Shown piece by piece: positions 41,643 through 55,073 of a stretch of 64,000 nucleotides of DNA; the stretch's first letter is position 1, and every line of letters begins with the position of its first letter. The stretch is from NCBI GenBank assembly GCA_023374025.1, contig SIJG01000001.1, forward strand, positions 5,090,828-5,154,827. The letters are read 5' to 3'. Made by a program: the position numbers and the translations under genes. This stretch comes from Heterodera schachtii. Taxonomy: Eukaryota; Nematoda; Chromadorea; Rhabditida; Heteroderidae. The notes below the pieces were generated by a model. It did not search any database. It was not told the origin of the DNA and saw nothing but the letters and a program-made list of their open reading frames with translations.

Positions 41643-44600
41643 ATGCACAATGGTTTGTTCCTTGTATTAGCAAACGAAGACGTTCTGTGGTGTAGTAACA
41701 TTATTTGGTGCTCTCATTTTTTGGCGCCGGATCTTATAAAGTATCTTTGCATAATGCACAATGGTTATGTCCTGATCAGGCCAATTGTTCCTTGTATTAC
41801 CAAACGAAGACGTTCTGTGGTGTAGTAACATTATTTGGTGCTTTCATTTTTTGGCGCCGGATCTTATAAAGTATCTTTGCATAATGCACAATGGTTATGT
41901 CCTGATCAGGCCAATTGTTCCTTGTATTACCAAACGAAGACGTTCTGTGGAGTAGTAACATTATTTGGTGCTCTCATTTTTTGGCGCCGGATCTTATAAA
42001 GTATCTTTGCATAATGCACAATGGTTATGTCCTGATCAGGCCAATTGTTCCTTGTATTACCAAACGAAGACGTTCTGTGGAGTAGTAACATTATTTGGTG
42101 CTTTCATTTTTTGGCGCCGGATCTTATAAAGTATCTTTGCATAATGCACAATGGTTATGTCCTGATCAGGCCAATTGTTCCTTGTATTACCAAAAGAAGA
42201 CGTTCTGTGGAGTAGTAACATTATTTGGTGCTCTCATTTTTCGGCGCCGGATCTTATAAAGTATCTTTGCATAATGCACAATGGTTATGTCCTGATCAGG
42301 CCAATTGTTCCTTGTATTACCAAACGAAGACGTTCTGTGGTGTAGTAACATTATTTGGTGCTCTCATTTTTTGGCGCAGGATCTTATAAAGTATCTTTGC
42401 ATAATGCACAATGGTTATGTCCTGATCAGGCCAATTGTTCCTTGTATTACCAAACGAAGACGTTCTGTGGAGTAGTAACATTATTTGGTGCTCTCATTTT
42501 TTGGCGCCGGATCTTATAAAGTATCTTTGCATAATGCACAATGGTTATGTCCTGATCAGGCCAATTGTTCCTTGTATTACCAAAAGAAGACGTTCTGTGG
42601 AGTAGTAACATTATTTGGTGCTCTCATTTTTTGGCGCCGGATCTTATAAAGTATCTTTGCATAATGCACAATGGTTATGTCCTGATCAGGCCAATTGTTC
42701 CTTGTATTACCAAAAGAAGACGTTCTGTGGAGTAGTAACATTATTTGGTGCTTTCATTTTTTGGCGCCGGATCTTATAAAGTATCTTTGCATAATGCACA
42801 ATGGTTATGTCCTGATCAGGCCAATTGTTCCTTGTATTACCAAACGAAGACGTTCTGTGGTGTAGTAACATTATTTGGTGCTTTCATTTTTCGGCGCCGG
42901 ATCTTATAAAGTATCTTTGCATAATGCACAATGGTTATGTCCTGATCAGGCCAATTGTTCCTTGTATTAGCAAACGAAGACGTTCTGTGGTGTAGTAACA
43001 TTATTTGGTGCTCTCATTTTTTGGCGCCGGATCTTATAAAGTATCTTTGCATAATGCACAATGGTTATGTCCTGATCAGGCCAATTGTTCCTTGTATTAC
43101 CAAACGAAGACGTTCTGTGGTGTAGTAACATTATTTGGTGCTTTCATTTTTTGGCGCCGGATCTTATAAAGTATCTTTGCATAATGCACAATGGTTATGT
43201 CCTGATCAGGCCAATTGTTCCTTGTATTACCAAACGAAGACGTTCTGTGGAGTAGTAACATTATTTGGTGCTTTCATTTTTTGGCGCCGGATCTTATAAA
43301 GTATCTTTGCATAATGCACAATGGTTATGTCCTGATCAGGCCAATTGTTCCTTGTATTACCAAACGAAGACGTTCTGTGGTGTAGTAACATTATTTGGTG
43401 CTTTCATTTTTTGGCGCCGGATCTTATAAAGTATCTTTGCATAATGCACAATGGTTATGTCCTGATCAGGCCAATTGTTCCTTGTATTACCAAACGAAGA
43501 CGTTCTGTGGTGTAGTAACATTATTTGGTGCTTTCATTTTTTGGCGCCGGATCTTATAAAGTATCTTTGCATAATGCACAATGGTTATGTCCTGATCAGG
43601 CCAATTGTTCCTTGTATTACCAAACGAAGACGTTCTGTGGTGTAGTAACATTATTTGGTGCTCTCATTTTTTGGCGCCGGATCTTATAAAGTATCTTTGC
43701 ATAATGCACAATGGTTATGTCCTGATCAGGCCAATTGTTCCTTGTATTACCAAACGAAGACGTTCTGTGGTGTAGTAACATTATTTGGTGCTCTCATTTT
43801 TTGGCGCCGGATCTTATAAAGTATCTTTGCATAATGCACAATGGTTATGTCCTGATCAGGCCAATTGTTCCTTGTATTACCAAACGAAGACGTTCTGTGG
43901 TGTAGTAACATTATTTGGTGCTCTCATTTTTTGGCGCCGGATCTTATAAAGTATCTTTGCATAATGCACAATGGTTATGTCCTGATCAGGCCAATTGTTC
44001 CTTGTATTACCAAACGAAGACGTTCTGTGGTGTAGTAACATTATTTGGTGCTTTCATTTTTTGGCGCCGGATCTTATAAAGTATCTTTGCATAATGCACA
44101 ATGGTTATGTCCTGATCAGGCCAATTGTTCCTTGTATTACCAAACGAAGACGTTCTGTGGTGTAGTAACATTATTTGGTGCTTTCATTTTTTGGCGCCGG
44201 ATCTTATAAAGTATCTTTGCATAATGCACAATGGTTATGTCCTGATCAGGCCAATTGTTCCTTGTATTACCAAACGAAGACGTTCTGTGGTGTAGTAACA
44301 TTATTTGGTGCTTTCATTTTTTGGCGCCGGATCTTATAAAGTATCTTTGCATAATGCACAATGGTTATGTCCTGATCAGGCCAATTGTTCCTTGTATTAC
44401 CAAACGAAGACGTTCTGTGGTGTAGTAACATTATTTGGTGCTTTCATTTTTTGGCGCCGGATCTTATAAAGTATCTTTGCATAATGCACAATGGTTATGT
44501 CCTGATCAGGCCAATTGTTCCTTGTATTACCAAACGAAGACGTTCTGTGGTGTAGTAACATTATTTGGTGCTTTCATTTTTTGGCGCCGGATCTTATAAA

Positions 44601-47600
44601 GTATCTTTGCATAATGCACAATGGTTATGTCCTGATCAGGCCAATTGTTCCTTGTATTACCAAACGAAGACGTTCTGTGGTGTAGTAACATTATTTGGTG
44701 CTTTCATTTTTTGGCGCCGGATCTTATAAAGTATCTTTGCATAATGCACAATGGTTATGTCCTGATCAGGCCAATTGTTCCTTGTATTACCAAACGAAGA
44801 CGTTCTGTGGTGTAGTAACATTATTTGGTGCTTTCATTTTTTGGCGCCGGATCTTATAAAGTATCTTTGCATAATGCACAATGGTTATGTCCTGATCAGG
44901 CCAATTGTTCCTTGTATTACCAAACGAAGACGTTCTGTGGTGTAGTAACATTATTTGGTGCTTTCATTTTTTGGCGCCGGATCTTATAAAGTATCTTTGC
45001 ATAATGCACAATGGTTATGTCCTGATCAGGCCAATTGTTCCTTGTATTACCAAACGAAGACGTTCTGTGGTGTAGTAACATTATTTGGTGCTTTCATTTT
45101 TTGGCGCCGGATCTTATAAAGTATCTTTGCATAATGCACAATGGTTATGTCCTGATCAGGCCAATTGTTCCTTGTATTACCAAACGAAGACGTTCTGTGG
45201 AGTAGTAACATTATTTGGTGCTTTCATTTTTGGCGCCGGATCTTATAAAGTATCTTTGCATAATGCACAATGGTTATGTCCTGATCAGGCCAATTGTTCC
45301 TTGTATTACCAAACGAAGACGTTCTGTGGAGTAGTAACATTATTTGGTGCTTTCATTTTTTGGCGCCGGATCTTATAAAGTATCTTTGCATAATGCACAA
45401 TGGTTATGTCCTGATCAGGCCAATTGTTCCTTGTATTACCAAACGAAGACGTTCTGTGGTAGTAGTAACATTATTTGGTGCTTTCATTTTTTGGCGCCGG
45501 ATCTTATAAAGTATCTTTGCATAATGCACAATGGTTATGTCCTGATCAGGCCAATTGTTCCTTGTATTACCAAACGAAGACGTTCTGTGGTGTAGTAACA
45601 TTATTTGGTGCTTTCATTTTTTGGCGCCGGATCTTATAAAGTATCTTTGCATAATGCACAATGGTTATGTCCTGATCAGGCCAATTGTTCCTTGTATTAC
45701 CAAACGAAGACGTTCTGTGGTGTAGTAACATTATTTGGTGCTTTCATTTTTTGGCGCCGGATCTTATAAAGTATCTTTGCATAATGCACAATGGTTATGT
45801 CCTGATCAGGCCAATTGTTCCTTGTATTACCAAACGAAGACGTTCTGTGGTGTAGTAACATTATTTGGTGCTCTCATTTTTTGGCGCCGGATCTTATAAA
45901 GTATCTTTGCATAATGCACAATGGTTATGTCCTGATCAGGCCAATTGTTCCTTGTATTACCAAACGAAGACGTTCTGTGGAGTAGTAACATTATTTGGTG
46001 CTTTCATTTTTTGGCGCCGGATCTTATAAAGTATCTTTGCATAATGCACAATGGTTATGTCCTGATCAGGCCAATTGTTCCTTGTATTACCAAACGAAGA
46101 CGTTCTGTGGAGTAGTAACATTATTTGGTGCTCTCATTTTTTGGCGCCGGATCTTATAAAGTATCTTTGCATAATGCACAATGGTTATGTCCTGATCAGG
46201 CCAATTGTTCCTTGTATTACCAAACGAAGACGTTCTGTGGTGTGGTAACATTATTTGGTGCTTTCATTTTTTGGCGCCGGATCTTATAAAGTATCTTTGC
46301 ATAATGCACAATGGTTATGTCCTGATCAGGCCAATTGTTCCTTGTATTACCAAACGAAGACGTTCTGTGGTGTAGTAACATTATTTGGTGCTCTCATTTT
46401 TTGGCGCCGGATCTTATAAAGTATCTTTGCATAATGCACAATGGTTATGTCCTGATCAGGCCAATTGTTCCTTGTATTACCAAACGAAGACGTTCTGTGG
46501 TGTAGTAACATTATTTGGTGCTCTCATTTTTTGGCGCCGGATCTTATAAAGTATCTTTGCATAATGCACAATGGTTATGTCCTGATCAGGCCAATTGTTC
46601 CTTGTATTACCAAACGAAGACGTTCTGTGGAGTAGTAACATTATTTGGTGCTCTCATTTTTTGGCGCCGGATGTTATAAAGTTTTTGAGCATAATGCACA
46701 ATGGTTATACTTTGATCATGCCAATTGTTCCTCATATGACCAAACGGTGACATTCTGTGGAGTAGCAACATTATTTGGTGTTCGACGAATTTTGGTTGCC
46801 GGATGTTATAAAGTTTTTGAGCATAATGCACAATGGTTATGTTTTGATCATGCCAATTGTTCCTCATATGACCAAACGGTGACATTCTGTGGAGTAGCAA
46901 CATTATTTGGTGTTCCGAATTTTGGTTGCCGGATGTTATAAAGTTTTTGAGCATAATGCACAATGGTTATGTTCTGATCAGGCCAATTGTTCCTCATATT
47001 ACCAAACGGTGACATTCTGTGGAGTAGCAACATTATTTGGTGCTCTCATTTTTTGGCGCCGGATCTTATAAAGTATCTTTGCATAATGCACAATGGTTAT
47101 GTCCTGATCAGGCCAATTGTTCCTTGTATTACCAAACGAAGACGTTCTGTGGTGTAGTAACATTATTTGGTGCTCTCATTTTTTGGCGCCGGATCTTATA
47201 AAGTATCTTTGCATAATGCACAATGGTTATGTCCTGATCAGGCCAATTGTTCCTTGTATTACCAAACGAAGACGTTCTGTGGTGTAGTAACATTATTTGG
47301 TGCTCTCATTTTTCGGCGCCGGATCTTATAAAGTATCTTTGCATAATGCACAATGGTTATGTCCTGATCAGGCCAATTGTTCCTTGTATTACCAAACGAA
47401 GACGTTCTGTGGTGTAGTAACATTATTTGGTGCTCTCATTTTTTGGCGCCGGATCTTATAAAGTATCTTTGCATAATGCACAATGGTTATGTCCTGATCA
47501 GGCCAATTGTTCCTTGTATTACCAAACGAAGACGTTCTGTGGTGTAGTAACATTATTTGGTGCTTTCATTTTTGGCGCCGGATCTTATAAAGTATCTTTG

Positions 47601-50600
47601 CATAATGCACAATGGTTATGTCCTGATCAGGCCAATTGTTCCTTGTATTACCAAAAGAAGACGTTCTGTGGTGTAGTAACATTATTTGGTGCTCTCATTT
47701 TTTGGCGCCGGATCTTATAAAGTATCTTTGCATAATGCACAATGGTTATGTCCTGATCAGGCCAATTGTTCCTTGTATTACCAAACGAAGACGTTCTGTG
47801 GTGTAGTAACATTATTTGGTGCTCTCATTTTTTGGCGCCGGATCTTATAAAGTATCTTTGCATAATGCACAATGGTTATGTCCTGATCAGGCCAATTGTT
47901 CCTTGTATTACCAAACGAAGACGTTCTGTGGTGTAGTAACATTATTTGGTGCTCTCATTTTTTGGCGCCGGATCTTATAAAGTATCTTTGCATAATGCAC
48001 AATGGTTATGTCCTGATCAGGCCAATTGTTCCTTGTATTACCAAACGAAGACGTTCTGTGGTGTAGTAACATTATTTGGTGCTCTCATTTTTCGGCGCCG
48101 GATCTTATAAAGTATCTTTGCATAATGCACAATGGTTATGTCCTGATCAGGCCAATTGTTCCTTGTATTACCAAACGAAGACGTTCTGTGGTGTAGTAAC
48201 ATTATTTGGTGCTCTCATTTTTTGGCGCCGGATCTTATAAAGTATCTTTGCATAATGCACAATGGTTATGTCCTGATCAGGCCAATTGTTCCTTGTATTA
48301 CCAAACGAAGACGTTCTGTGGTGTAGTAACATTATTTGGTGCTCTCATTTTTTGGCGCCGGATCTTATAAAGTATCTTTGCATAATGCACAATGGTTATG
48401 TCCTGATCAGGCCAATTGTTCCTTGTATTACCAAACGAAGACGTTCTGTGGTGTAGTAACATTATTTGGTGCTTTCATTTTTTGGCGCCGGATCTTATAA
48501 AGTATCTTTGCATAATGCACAATGGTTATGTCCTGATCAGGCCAATTGTTCCTTGTATTACCAAACGAAGACGTTCTGTGGTGTAGTAACATTATTTGGT
48601 GCTTTCATTTTTTGGCGCCGGATCTTATAAAGTATCTTTGCATAATGCACAATGGTTATGTCCTGATCAGGCCAATTGTTCCTTGTATTACCAAAAGAAG
48701 ACGTTCTGTGGTGTAGTAACATTATTTGGTGCTTTCATTTTTTGGCGCCGGATCTTATAAAGTATCTTTGCATAATGCACAATGGTTATGTCCTGATCAG
48801 GCCAATTGTTCCTTGTATTACCAAACGAAGACGTTCTGTGGTGTAGTAACATTATTTGGTGCTCTCATTTTTTGGCGCCGGATCTTATAAAGTATCTTTG
48901 CATAATGCACAATGGTTATGTCCTGATCAGGCCAATTGTTCCTTGTATTACCAAACGAAGACGTTCTGTGGTGTAGTAACATTATTTGGTGCTCTCATTT
49001 TTTGGCGCCGGATCTTATAAAGTATCTTTGCATAATGCACAATGGTTATGTCCTGATCAGGCCAATTGTTCCTTGTATTACCAAACGAAGACGTTCTGTG
49101 GTGTAGTAACATTATTTGGTGCTCTCATTTTTTGGCGCCGGATCTTATAAAGTATCTTTGCATAATGCACAATGGTTATGTCCTGATCAGGCCAATTGTT
49201 CCTTGTATTACCAAACGAAGACGTTCTGTGGTGTAGTAACATTATTTGGTGCTCTCATTTTTTGGCGCCGGATCTTATAAAGTATCTTTGCATAATGCAC
49301 AATGGTTATGTCCTGATCAGGCCAATTGTTCCTTGTATTACCAAACGAAGACGTTCTGTGGTGTAGTAACATTATTTGGTGCTCTCATTTTTTGGCGCCG
49401 GATCTTATAAAGTATCTTTGCATAATGCACAATGGTTATGTCCTGATCAGGCCAATTGTTCCTTGTATTACCAAAAGAAGACGTTCTGTGGAGTAGTAAC
49501 ATTATTTGGTGCTTTCATTTTTCGGCGCCGGATCTTATAAAGTATCTTTGCATAATGCACAATGGTTATGTCCTGATCAGGCCAATTGTTCCTTGTATTA
49601 CCAAAAGAAGACGTTCTGTGGAGTAGTAACATTATTTGGTGCTCTCATTTTTCGGCGCCGGATCTTATAAAGTATCTTTGCATAATGCACAATGGTTATG
49701 TCCTGATCAGGCCAATTGTTCCTTGTATTACCAAACGAAGACGTTCTGTGGAGTAGTAACATTATTTGGTGCTCTCATTTTTCGGCGCCGGATCTTATAA
49801 AGTATCTTTGCATAATGCACAATGGTTATGTCCTGATCAGGCCAATTGTTCCTTGTATTACCAAACGAAGACGTTCTGTGGTGTAGTAACATTATTTGGT
49901 GCTCTCATTTTTTGGCGCCGGATCTTATAAAGTATCTTTGCATAATGCACAATGGTTATGTCCTGATCAGGCCAATTGTTCCTTGTATTACCAAACGAAG
50001 ACGTTCTGTGGTGTAGTAACATTATTTGGTGCTCTGATTTTTTGGCGCAGGATCTTATAAAGTATCTTTGCATAATGCACAATGGTTATGTCCTGATCAG
50101 GCCAATTGTTCCTTGTATTACCAAAAGAAGACGTTCTGTGGAGTAGTAACATTATTTGGTGCTCTCATTTTTCGGCGCCGGATCTTATAAAGTATCTTTG
50201 CATAATGCACAATGGTTATGTCCTGATCAGGCCAATTGTTCCTTGTATTAGCAAACGAAGACGTTCTGTGGTGTAGTAACATTATTTGGTGCTCTCATTT
50301 TTCGGCGCCGGATCTTATAAAGTATCTTTGCATAATGCACAATGGTTATGTCCTGATCAGGCCAATTGTTCCTTGTATTAGCAAACGAAGACGTTCTGTG
50401 GTGTAGTAACATTATTTGGTGCTCTCATTTTTTGGCGCCGGATCTTATAAAGTATCTTTGCATAATGCACAATGGTTATGTCCTGATCAGGCCAATTGTT
50501 CCTTGTATTAGCAAACGAAGACGTTCTGTGGTGTAGTAACATTATTTGGTGCTCTCATTTTTTGGCGCCGGATCTTATAAAGTATCTTTGCATAATGGCG

Positions 50601-50745
50601 CCGGATCTTATAAAGTATCTTTGCATAATGCACAATGGTTATGTACTGATCAGGCCAATTGTTCCTTGTATTACCAAACGAAGACCTTCTGTGGTGTAGT
50701 AACATTATTTGGTGCTCTCATTTTTCGGCGCCGGATCTTATAAAG
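41643..50745. repeat. 130-bp satellite array, about 70 copies
   Basis: Tandem monomers of 130 bp (a few of 129, 131 or 132), mostly over 97 percent alike by eye. Each contains the perfect palindrome CCTGATCAGG and a TATAAAG. Five or six positions are recurrently polymorphic (CTCTCATT or CTTTCATT; GTGTAGT or GAGTAGT; AAACGAAG or AAAAGAAG). Three divergent monomers sit at about 46669-47060. The penultimate monomer has an internal 38-bp duplication (about 50580-50620). The monomer is not a multiple of three, so no long ORF is kept. Direct whole-unit repeats without unique spacers exclude CRISPR. Confidence 0.97.
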
Positions 50746-50836
50746 GGGAAGACAAAGAGGAAGATAAAGAGGAACGGGAATAGAAAGAGAGAGAGAGAAG
50801 GAGAGAGGGGTAGAGAAATACGGCAAAGGTGTAGAT

Positions 50837-51316
50837 CAGGGATGTGCCGAATCGGAATCGTAATCGGAATCGCAATTAATCGGATTTTGGGCCATAATCG
50901 GAATCGGATAATCGTAATCGGATTTTGCCTTGAAATCCGATTATTACACCCCTAAGAATTGACCTTTTGAAGGAATTTTTTAGCGAGAATACCAATGATG
51001 CCGGATTAATTCTCCCCGATATAATCAAGTTTTTTGTTATTGCAAAAATGTCAAATATCTGGGAATATTTTACACTATCCGGAAGAGTAGCTTTTTGTAA
51101 GGAAAAGGGTTGCTTATACAAAAAGGATCACCCCGCCAATGCTCCGAGTCGAATTTAAAATTATTTTAAAAAATCGGAATCGTAATCGGAATCGCACAAT
51201 AAATCGGATTTTGGGCCATAATCGTAATCGGTTTTAAAACCGTATCGGATTTTTGGCCATAATCGGAATCGGCGATTTAATCGGAATCGGATTTTGTCTG
51301 GCTCGGCACATCCCTG
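50837..51316. mobile_element. hAT-type MITE with ATCGGA hexamer subterminal arrays
   Basis: Ends CAGGGATGTGCCGA and its inverted copy, flanked by the 8-bp duplication GTGTAGAT (50829-50836 and 51317-51324). The termini are arrays of ATCGGA/TAATCGGA words; the middle 190 bp is unrelated and AT-rich. The CAGGGATG end is like that of the maize Ac element. Non-autonomous. Confidence 0.92.
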
Positions 51317-51389
51317 GTGTAGATCATTGGTCCCGAAATTTTTTAATTTAATTTTTTTTTTTGTAAATTTTTTTAACACTTTTCTAGGG

Positions 51390-51800
51390 GTGTTTTGAGG
51401 CGATGAGAACGAATTCGGCCTTTATTTCGACCAATTCCGAATCCCTAACCCGAACTCGTACATTTTTTGAGAATTTGTTTTTAATTTTTTTTTTTTTTTT
51501 TGTCTCTTAAAACATTGTTTTTAATGTTTTCGGGGTTGTTAACTTTAGTCAAAAACCATTTAAAAACCAAAACATGGTCATTCTGTAAAGATACGAATAT
51601 AAAAGTGAATTTTGATAATTTTGAATTTTCGATTTTTTGTTCGAGTTCGGGTCCGGTATTCGAAATTGGTCAAAATGAATGTCAGATTCGTGATCAGCAA
51701 CCCCGAAAACACTAAAAACAATGTTTTAAGAGAAGCTTAAAAATAAATTCTCAAAAAATGTACGAGTTCGAGTTAGGGATTCGGAATTGGTCGAAATAAA
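51390..51800. mobile_element. Foldback element with the CGACCTCGAAA-type module
   Basis: Inverted arms: GGCCTTTATTTCGACCAATT near 51417 pairs with the 51780-51800 end, and ACATTGTTTTTAATGTTTTC near 51511 pairs with about 51705-51735. The arms contain the TTCGTGATCAGC module shared with the elements at 4287 and 17287. Confidence 0.65.
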
Positions 51801-52004
51801 GGCCGGATTAAAAGAGGAAATAAAGAGTAAGTGGAAGAGAAAGAGATTTTAAATGGCCATATTAAACGTTTGAGTTTTAAGAAAATAGTTAACTGAATTC
51901 CCGGCCATTAAAAATCCAATTGCCCTCATAAGTTTTTTGGCGCGGAGCGCCCTCTAGAGACAGTGTTAAATAGCGAAGTTATTTCAATTTTAAAAATTAT
52001 GAAC

Positions 52005-52224
52005 ATACTGAAATCCAATCATCACCAAATCAAAATTGATGGAGAAATCAGTCGATTTAATTTACAACGATTGGAACAAAGATAGTTCTGCGGATTTTCA
52101 TTTTCAAGTGAACATTTTTTGGTGCTTTTTGAGAGTTATTTTAGAGGGAAAAGAAAACTTTTTTTCGGGAGGGGGCGGGAGCAGTACGACTTTTTGCTCA
52201 CAGGTGGGATGGTGCACCCGCTAA
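52005..52224 (+). repeat. Single-copy relative of the satellite's left flank
   Basis: GATGGAGAAATCAGTCGATT here is also found at 41621, immediately before the first satellite monomer. It opens a 62-codon ORF (MEKSVDLIYNDWNKD) that resembles no family. It may be what is left of the sequence from which the satellite arose. Confidence 0.45.
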
Positions 52225-52451
52225 AAGTTGAACAGAATCATTGCAAAAACTGCGTCTTTTTTAACTTTATTAATTATTAGATATAATTAGTAAGTTTTTA
52301 ACAATTAAGAAACAAATTAAATCCGAGGGAAAAAAGAAAAAGGAGTGACGGGAACAATAAATGTAAGTATCACAAGGATGAGTAAATAAACAAATGTGCA
52401 CGTTTTAGAATTGGCATGAGAATTCGAAGGAATTGAAGGAGGGAGAAATGT

Positions 52452-54744
52452 TTATTCTAAAGCCATGGATCGCCTGATCAGCCATTCGTAAATGCCCTCG
52501 TAAATGACCAGCATCATTCCACCGCCAGGGCCAAAAATGAACGCGAAGGGAAACAACATCCTTAACGAAAGGCATTCATTACCAGGAAAAAAGCAAACAA
52601 ATATAAGCAAATGCCATGAACAGTTATCGTTCTGATTAAAGCTCGACCTGGGCCAGGATTAGATTTTTGTCCAGGAAATCCAGGTTCAGGTCCAACATGG
52701 AATACAGGACCAGGAGGCTCTTTTAAAAACGCCGAGCTCTAGTTCACTAATTTTCGTATTAAACCTCCCCCTACCTTTTTACCTGTAAATGGAGCAGAAC
52801 CCGTGCTGTCGCTGCAGCAGTCCGATGGATTGCCAAGTGCTGAAGTAAAGTCGGCCGGTGGTTGGCTGAGGCCCCTGAATTCGACTTTTGGCCACGTCGA
52901 ATGGAATGTTGGCCAAATTGGCCACAATTGCGGAGAGTGAGGCGATGGTAAGGCGCATGGTTAAGCTGGCCGTTTCCAAACGATCGGCGGAAGACTGAGA
53001 ATTTCTTGAAGAGGAACATAGAAAAATTCTGAAAAGGGACTAATTCGAAATACCAACGAAACAGCCGAAGACAGGAAGGACCTCAAATTATGGTAAATGC
53101 CGAAGTAACACGAGTTCCACACGCCGTGCCTCCAAAGGTTGGCACCAATGCCACGGTAAAGGCCCTCAGTGCCCCAACCATTCGAATGGACAATTTCACG
53201 GGCGACGGTAGCTGAACTTTTTTGCTTAACAGATAAAAATTGAGTCGAAAAAGTTTTAAAAAGGCAAAATTCAAAGCAAAATTGAAAAGGGAATAAAAAA
53301 AGTTACAAAAATGGAATCACTTGAGAGAAGGGCGTATTCAGCTCCGATTGGAGTCGCACTTTGACCACTTCGAAGGGACAAACGAGCACAGCCTCAGTGA
53401 GACCGGTGAACAGTCCGGACATGGAATAATGCTAAGGGAAAGAGAGGAAAATGGAAGCGCAAATAAATGGCCAAACATTCAATCACCAGCCAAGTGGGAA
53501 GCGCATCCGAACGGAGAACACGCCAATAGCGGTCAAAAGCCATGAATTTGAGGGCACGTTTTGGCGTTTCGATGACAAGCGGTGGCAAAAGGCCTTTGTA
53601 AAAACCTAAGAAAATGGGAGACAAGGATGATTCAAGGCTTGTTGCTTGTAAATGTAACAAAATTCTAAGATTAGTATTGTTGGCGGGCCCGAATGAGAAA
53701 TTAAATATCCTTACTTTTAAGACTGTCCTTTGGAAATTTTTTTAAGGTTATCAATTTTCAGTGTCTAATCTTAAGAAGTTTTGAACTGCCTTTTTTCTTA
53801 AAAAATCTCTTACTGAAGTGACGATTTTTAAAAGTTTTTCTTTTGTCACAAACCGGCGCTACTTATCCGAGGTTTTAGAGGTCGCTGATCTGACATCTAA
53901 TTCGAGGACATGGACCCCAAGAACCCCAGGGAATAAATTTTCATGACTAAATATTAAAAAATTTTGCAAACCAAAAGGGTCCCCCCTTTTGTTTTTTACT
54001 TTTTGATAATTTCAAAATAGTGCTCTTTGCAAGTAGCGCCCAAAAACCCATAGATTTAGCCTTTTTCTTATTTTGAAAAAACGGTAGTACAAGAGAATTG
54101 GGCTCCATAAAAAATCCTCGACCTAAACATTGAGGATCATAGAATATCAGATATCGCACAAACATAAGCAATCAACATTTATACCCAGTCGATAATTGAT
54201 TTCGGAATATTTGATCAAAATATCGTAAAATCTGATTTTGAAAATACAAAGATTTTTGCAAATCCTAAAATATTCGTGATCAGAAGCCTCTAAAACTTCC
54301 GGATTGGCCTTTTCAAAACAGAAATATGATCATTTGGGTCAAGATTCTCCAGTATTACCGAGAAATCTTACGAACTCTTGATTGATTATCAATTTAAAGT
54401 TAAAAATAACACAAAGGCAAAGACCCGCACAACTGACCTGATGGGCCTTCTTTGAGCAGCGTACGGCGCGCACAATCGAGAATGCCATGGAATTGGCCGA
54501 TTTGCAATCGCGTTTTCATACAGTCGAAAGGATGTGCGAAACAAACCTCGGCCATACCTAAGGAGCGGAAAAATTACACCCAAATAAAAGATTAATGGAC
54601 AATAAAAAGCAAATTAAAAGAAAAGATTCCCTCCCCTTCCCAACTCATTTTGCTGATTTTATTACCTGCAATTCCCCCCGATACAAAATGCCGTCCGCTG
54701 TCCTTAATCCCTTCGAGCATCGGAGAATTAAGTGCATTTGTCAT
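52452..54744 (-). CDS. Mitochondrial 2-oxodicarboxylate carrier (SLC25A21 type)
   Basis: Inner-membrane carrier exchanging 2-oxoadipate and 2-oxoglutarate, linked to lysine and tryptophan breakdown. Exons 54744-54666, 54557-54438, 53605-53487, 53431-53321, 53224-53054, 52994-52783 and 52560-52452 give 306 aa, the usual length. Three carrier signatures are present: HPFDCMKTRLQ, CPFEVVKVRLQ and IPFDVAKSRIQGPQP; the last, and FYKGLLPPLVIETPKRALKF, are near-identical to human SLC25A21. The third repeat is slightly changed near its end (FIFGPGGG where human has MRLGPGG), losing a basic residue. Introns of 832 and 222 bp hold repeats and a small MITE. Confidence 0.93.
52636..52740. mobile_element. 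Small degenerate hAT-like MITE in an intron
   Basis: About 105 bp with ends TAAAGCTCGACCTGGGCCAGG and CCGAGCTCTA (inverted TAGAGCTCGG), and internal CCAGG words. The flanks share only GTTC, so the duplication has decayed or is not real. Confidence 0.4.
53606..54437. other. Repeat-bearing intron of the carrier gene
   Basis: An 832-bp AT-rich intron. It contains a GAGGTCGCTGATCTGACATC stretch (about 53878) akin to the dispersed GATCA-CCTCGAAA module. No exon is seen. Confidence 0.5.
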
Positions 54745-55073
54745 TTTCACTCAAAAAGCAAAATACGTTTAGTAACGCATAAATATATATAATTTGATAA
54801 ATACGTATGAAAAAATGAAACGGACTTGAAGGATGAAAAACGTTACAACAAAAACATATTTTTATATTAGCGAAAATTGGCGTTCTCTTCATACATATCC
54901 ATCGGGCGCGTAAAAATCCATGGGACGTGCATTCTGAACTGCATTTCCGCCGGGGTTGAATTGGCATTATGAATCGAATTTTTATTAATTTGATAAAAAA
55001 ATGAAAGGAAAAAAGGATAATTGGAGGTGCAATGGCACAATAAAAGGCTTTCCCCCCCTCCCTCTCATTTTCA

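Noticed and set aside
41643..50745. Satellite considered as a CRISPR array or a protein-repeat gene
   Set aside because: No unique spacers; the 130-bp unit changes frame each copy and the ORFs exist only where single-base indels occur.
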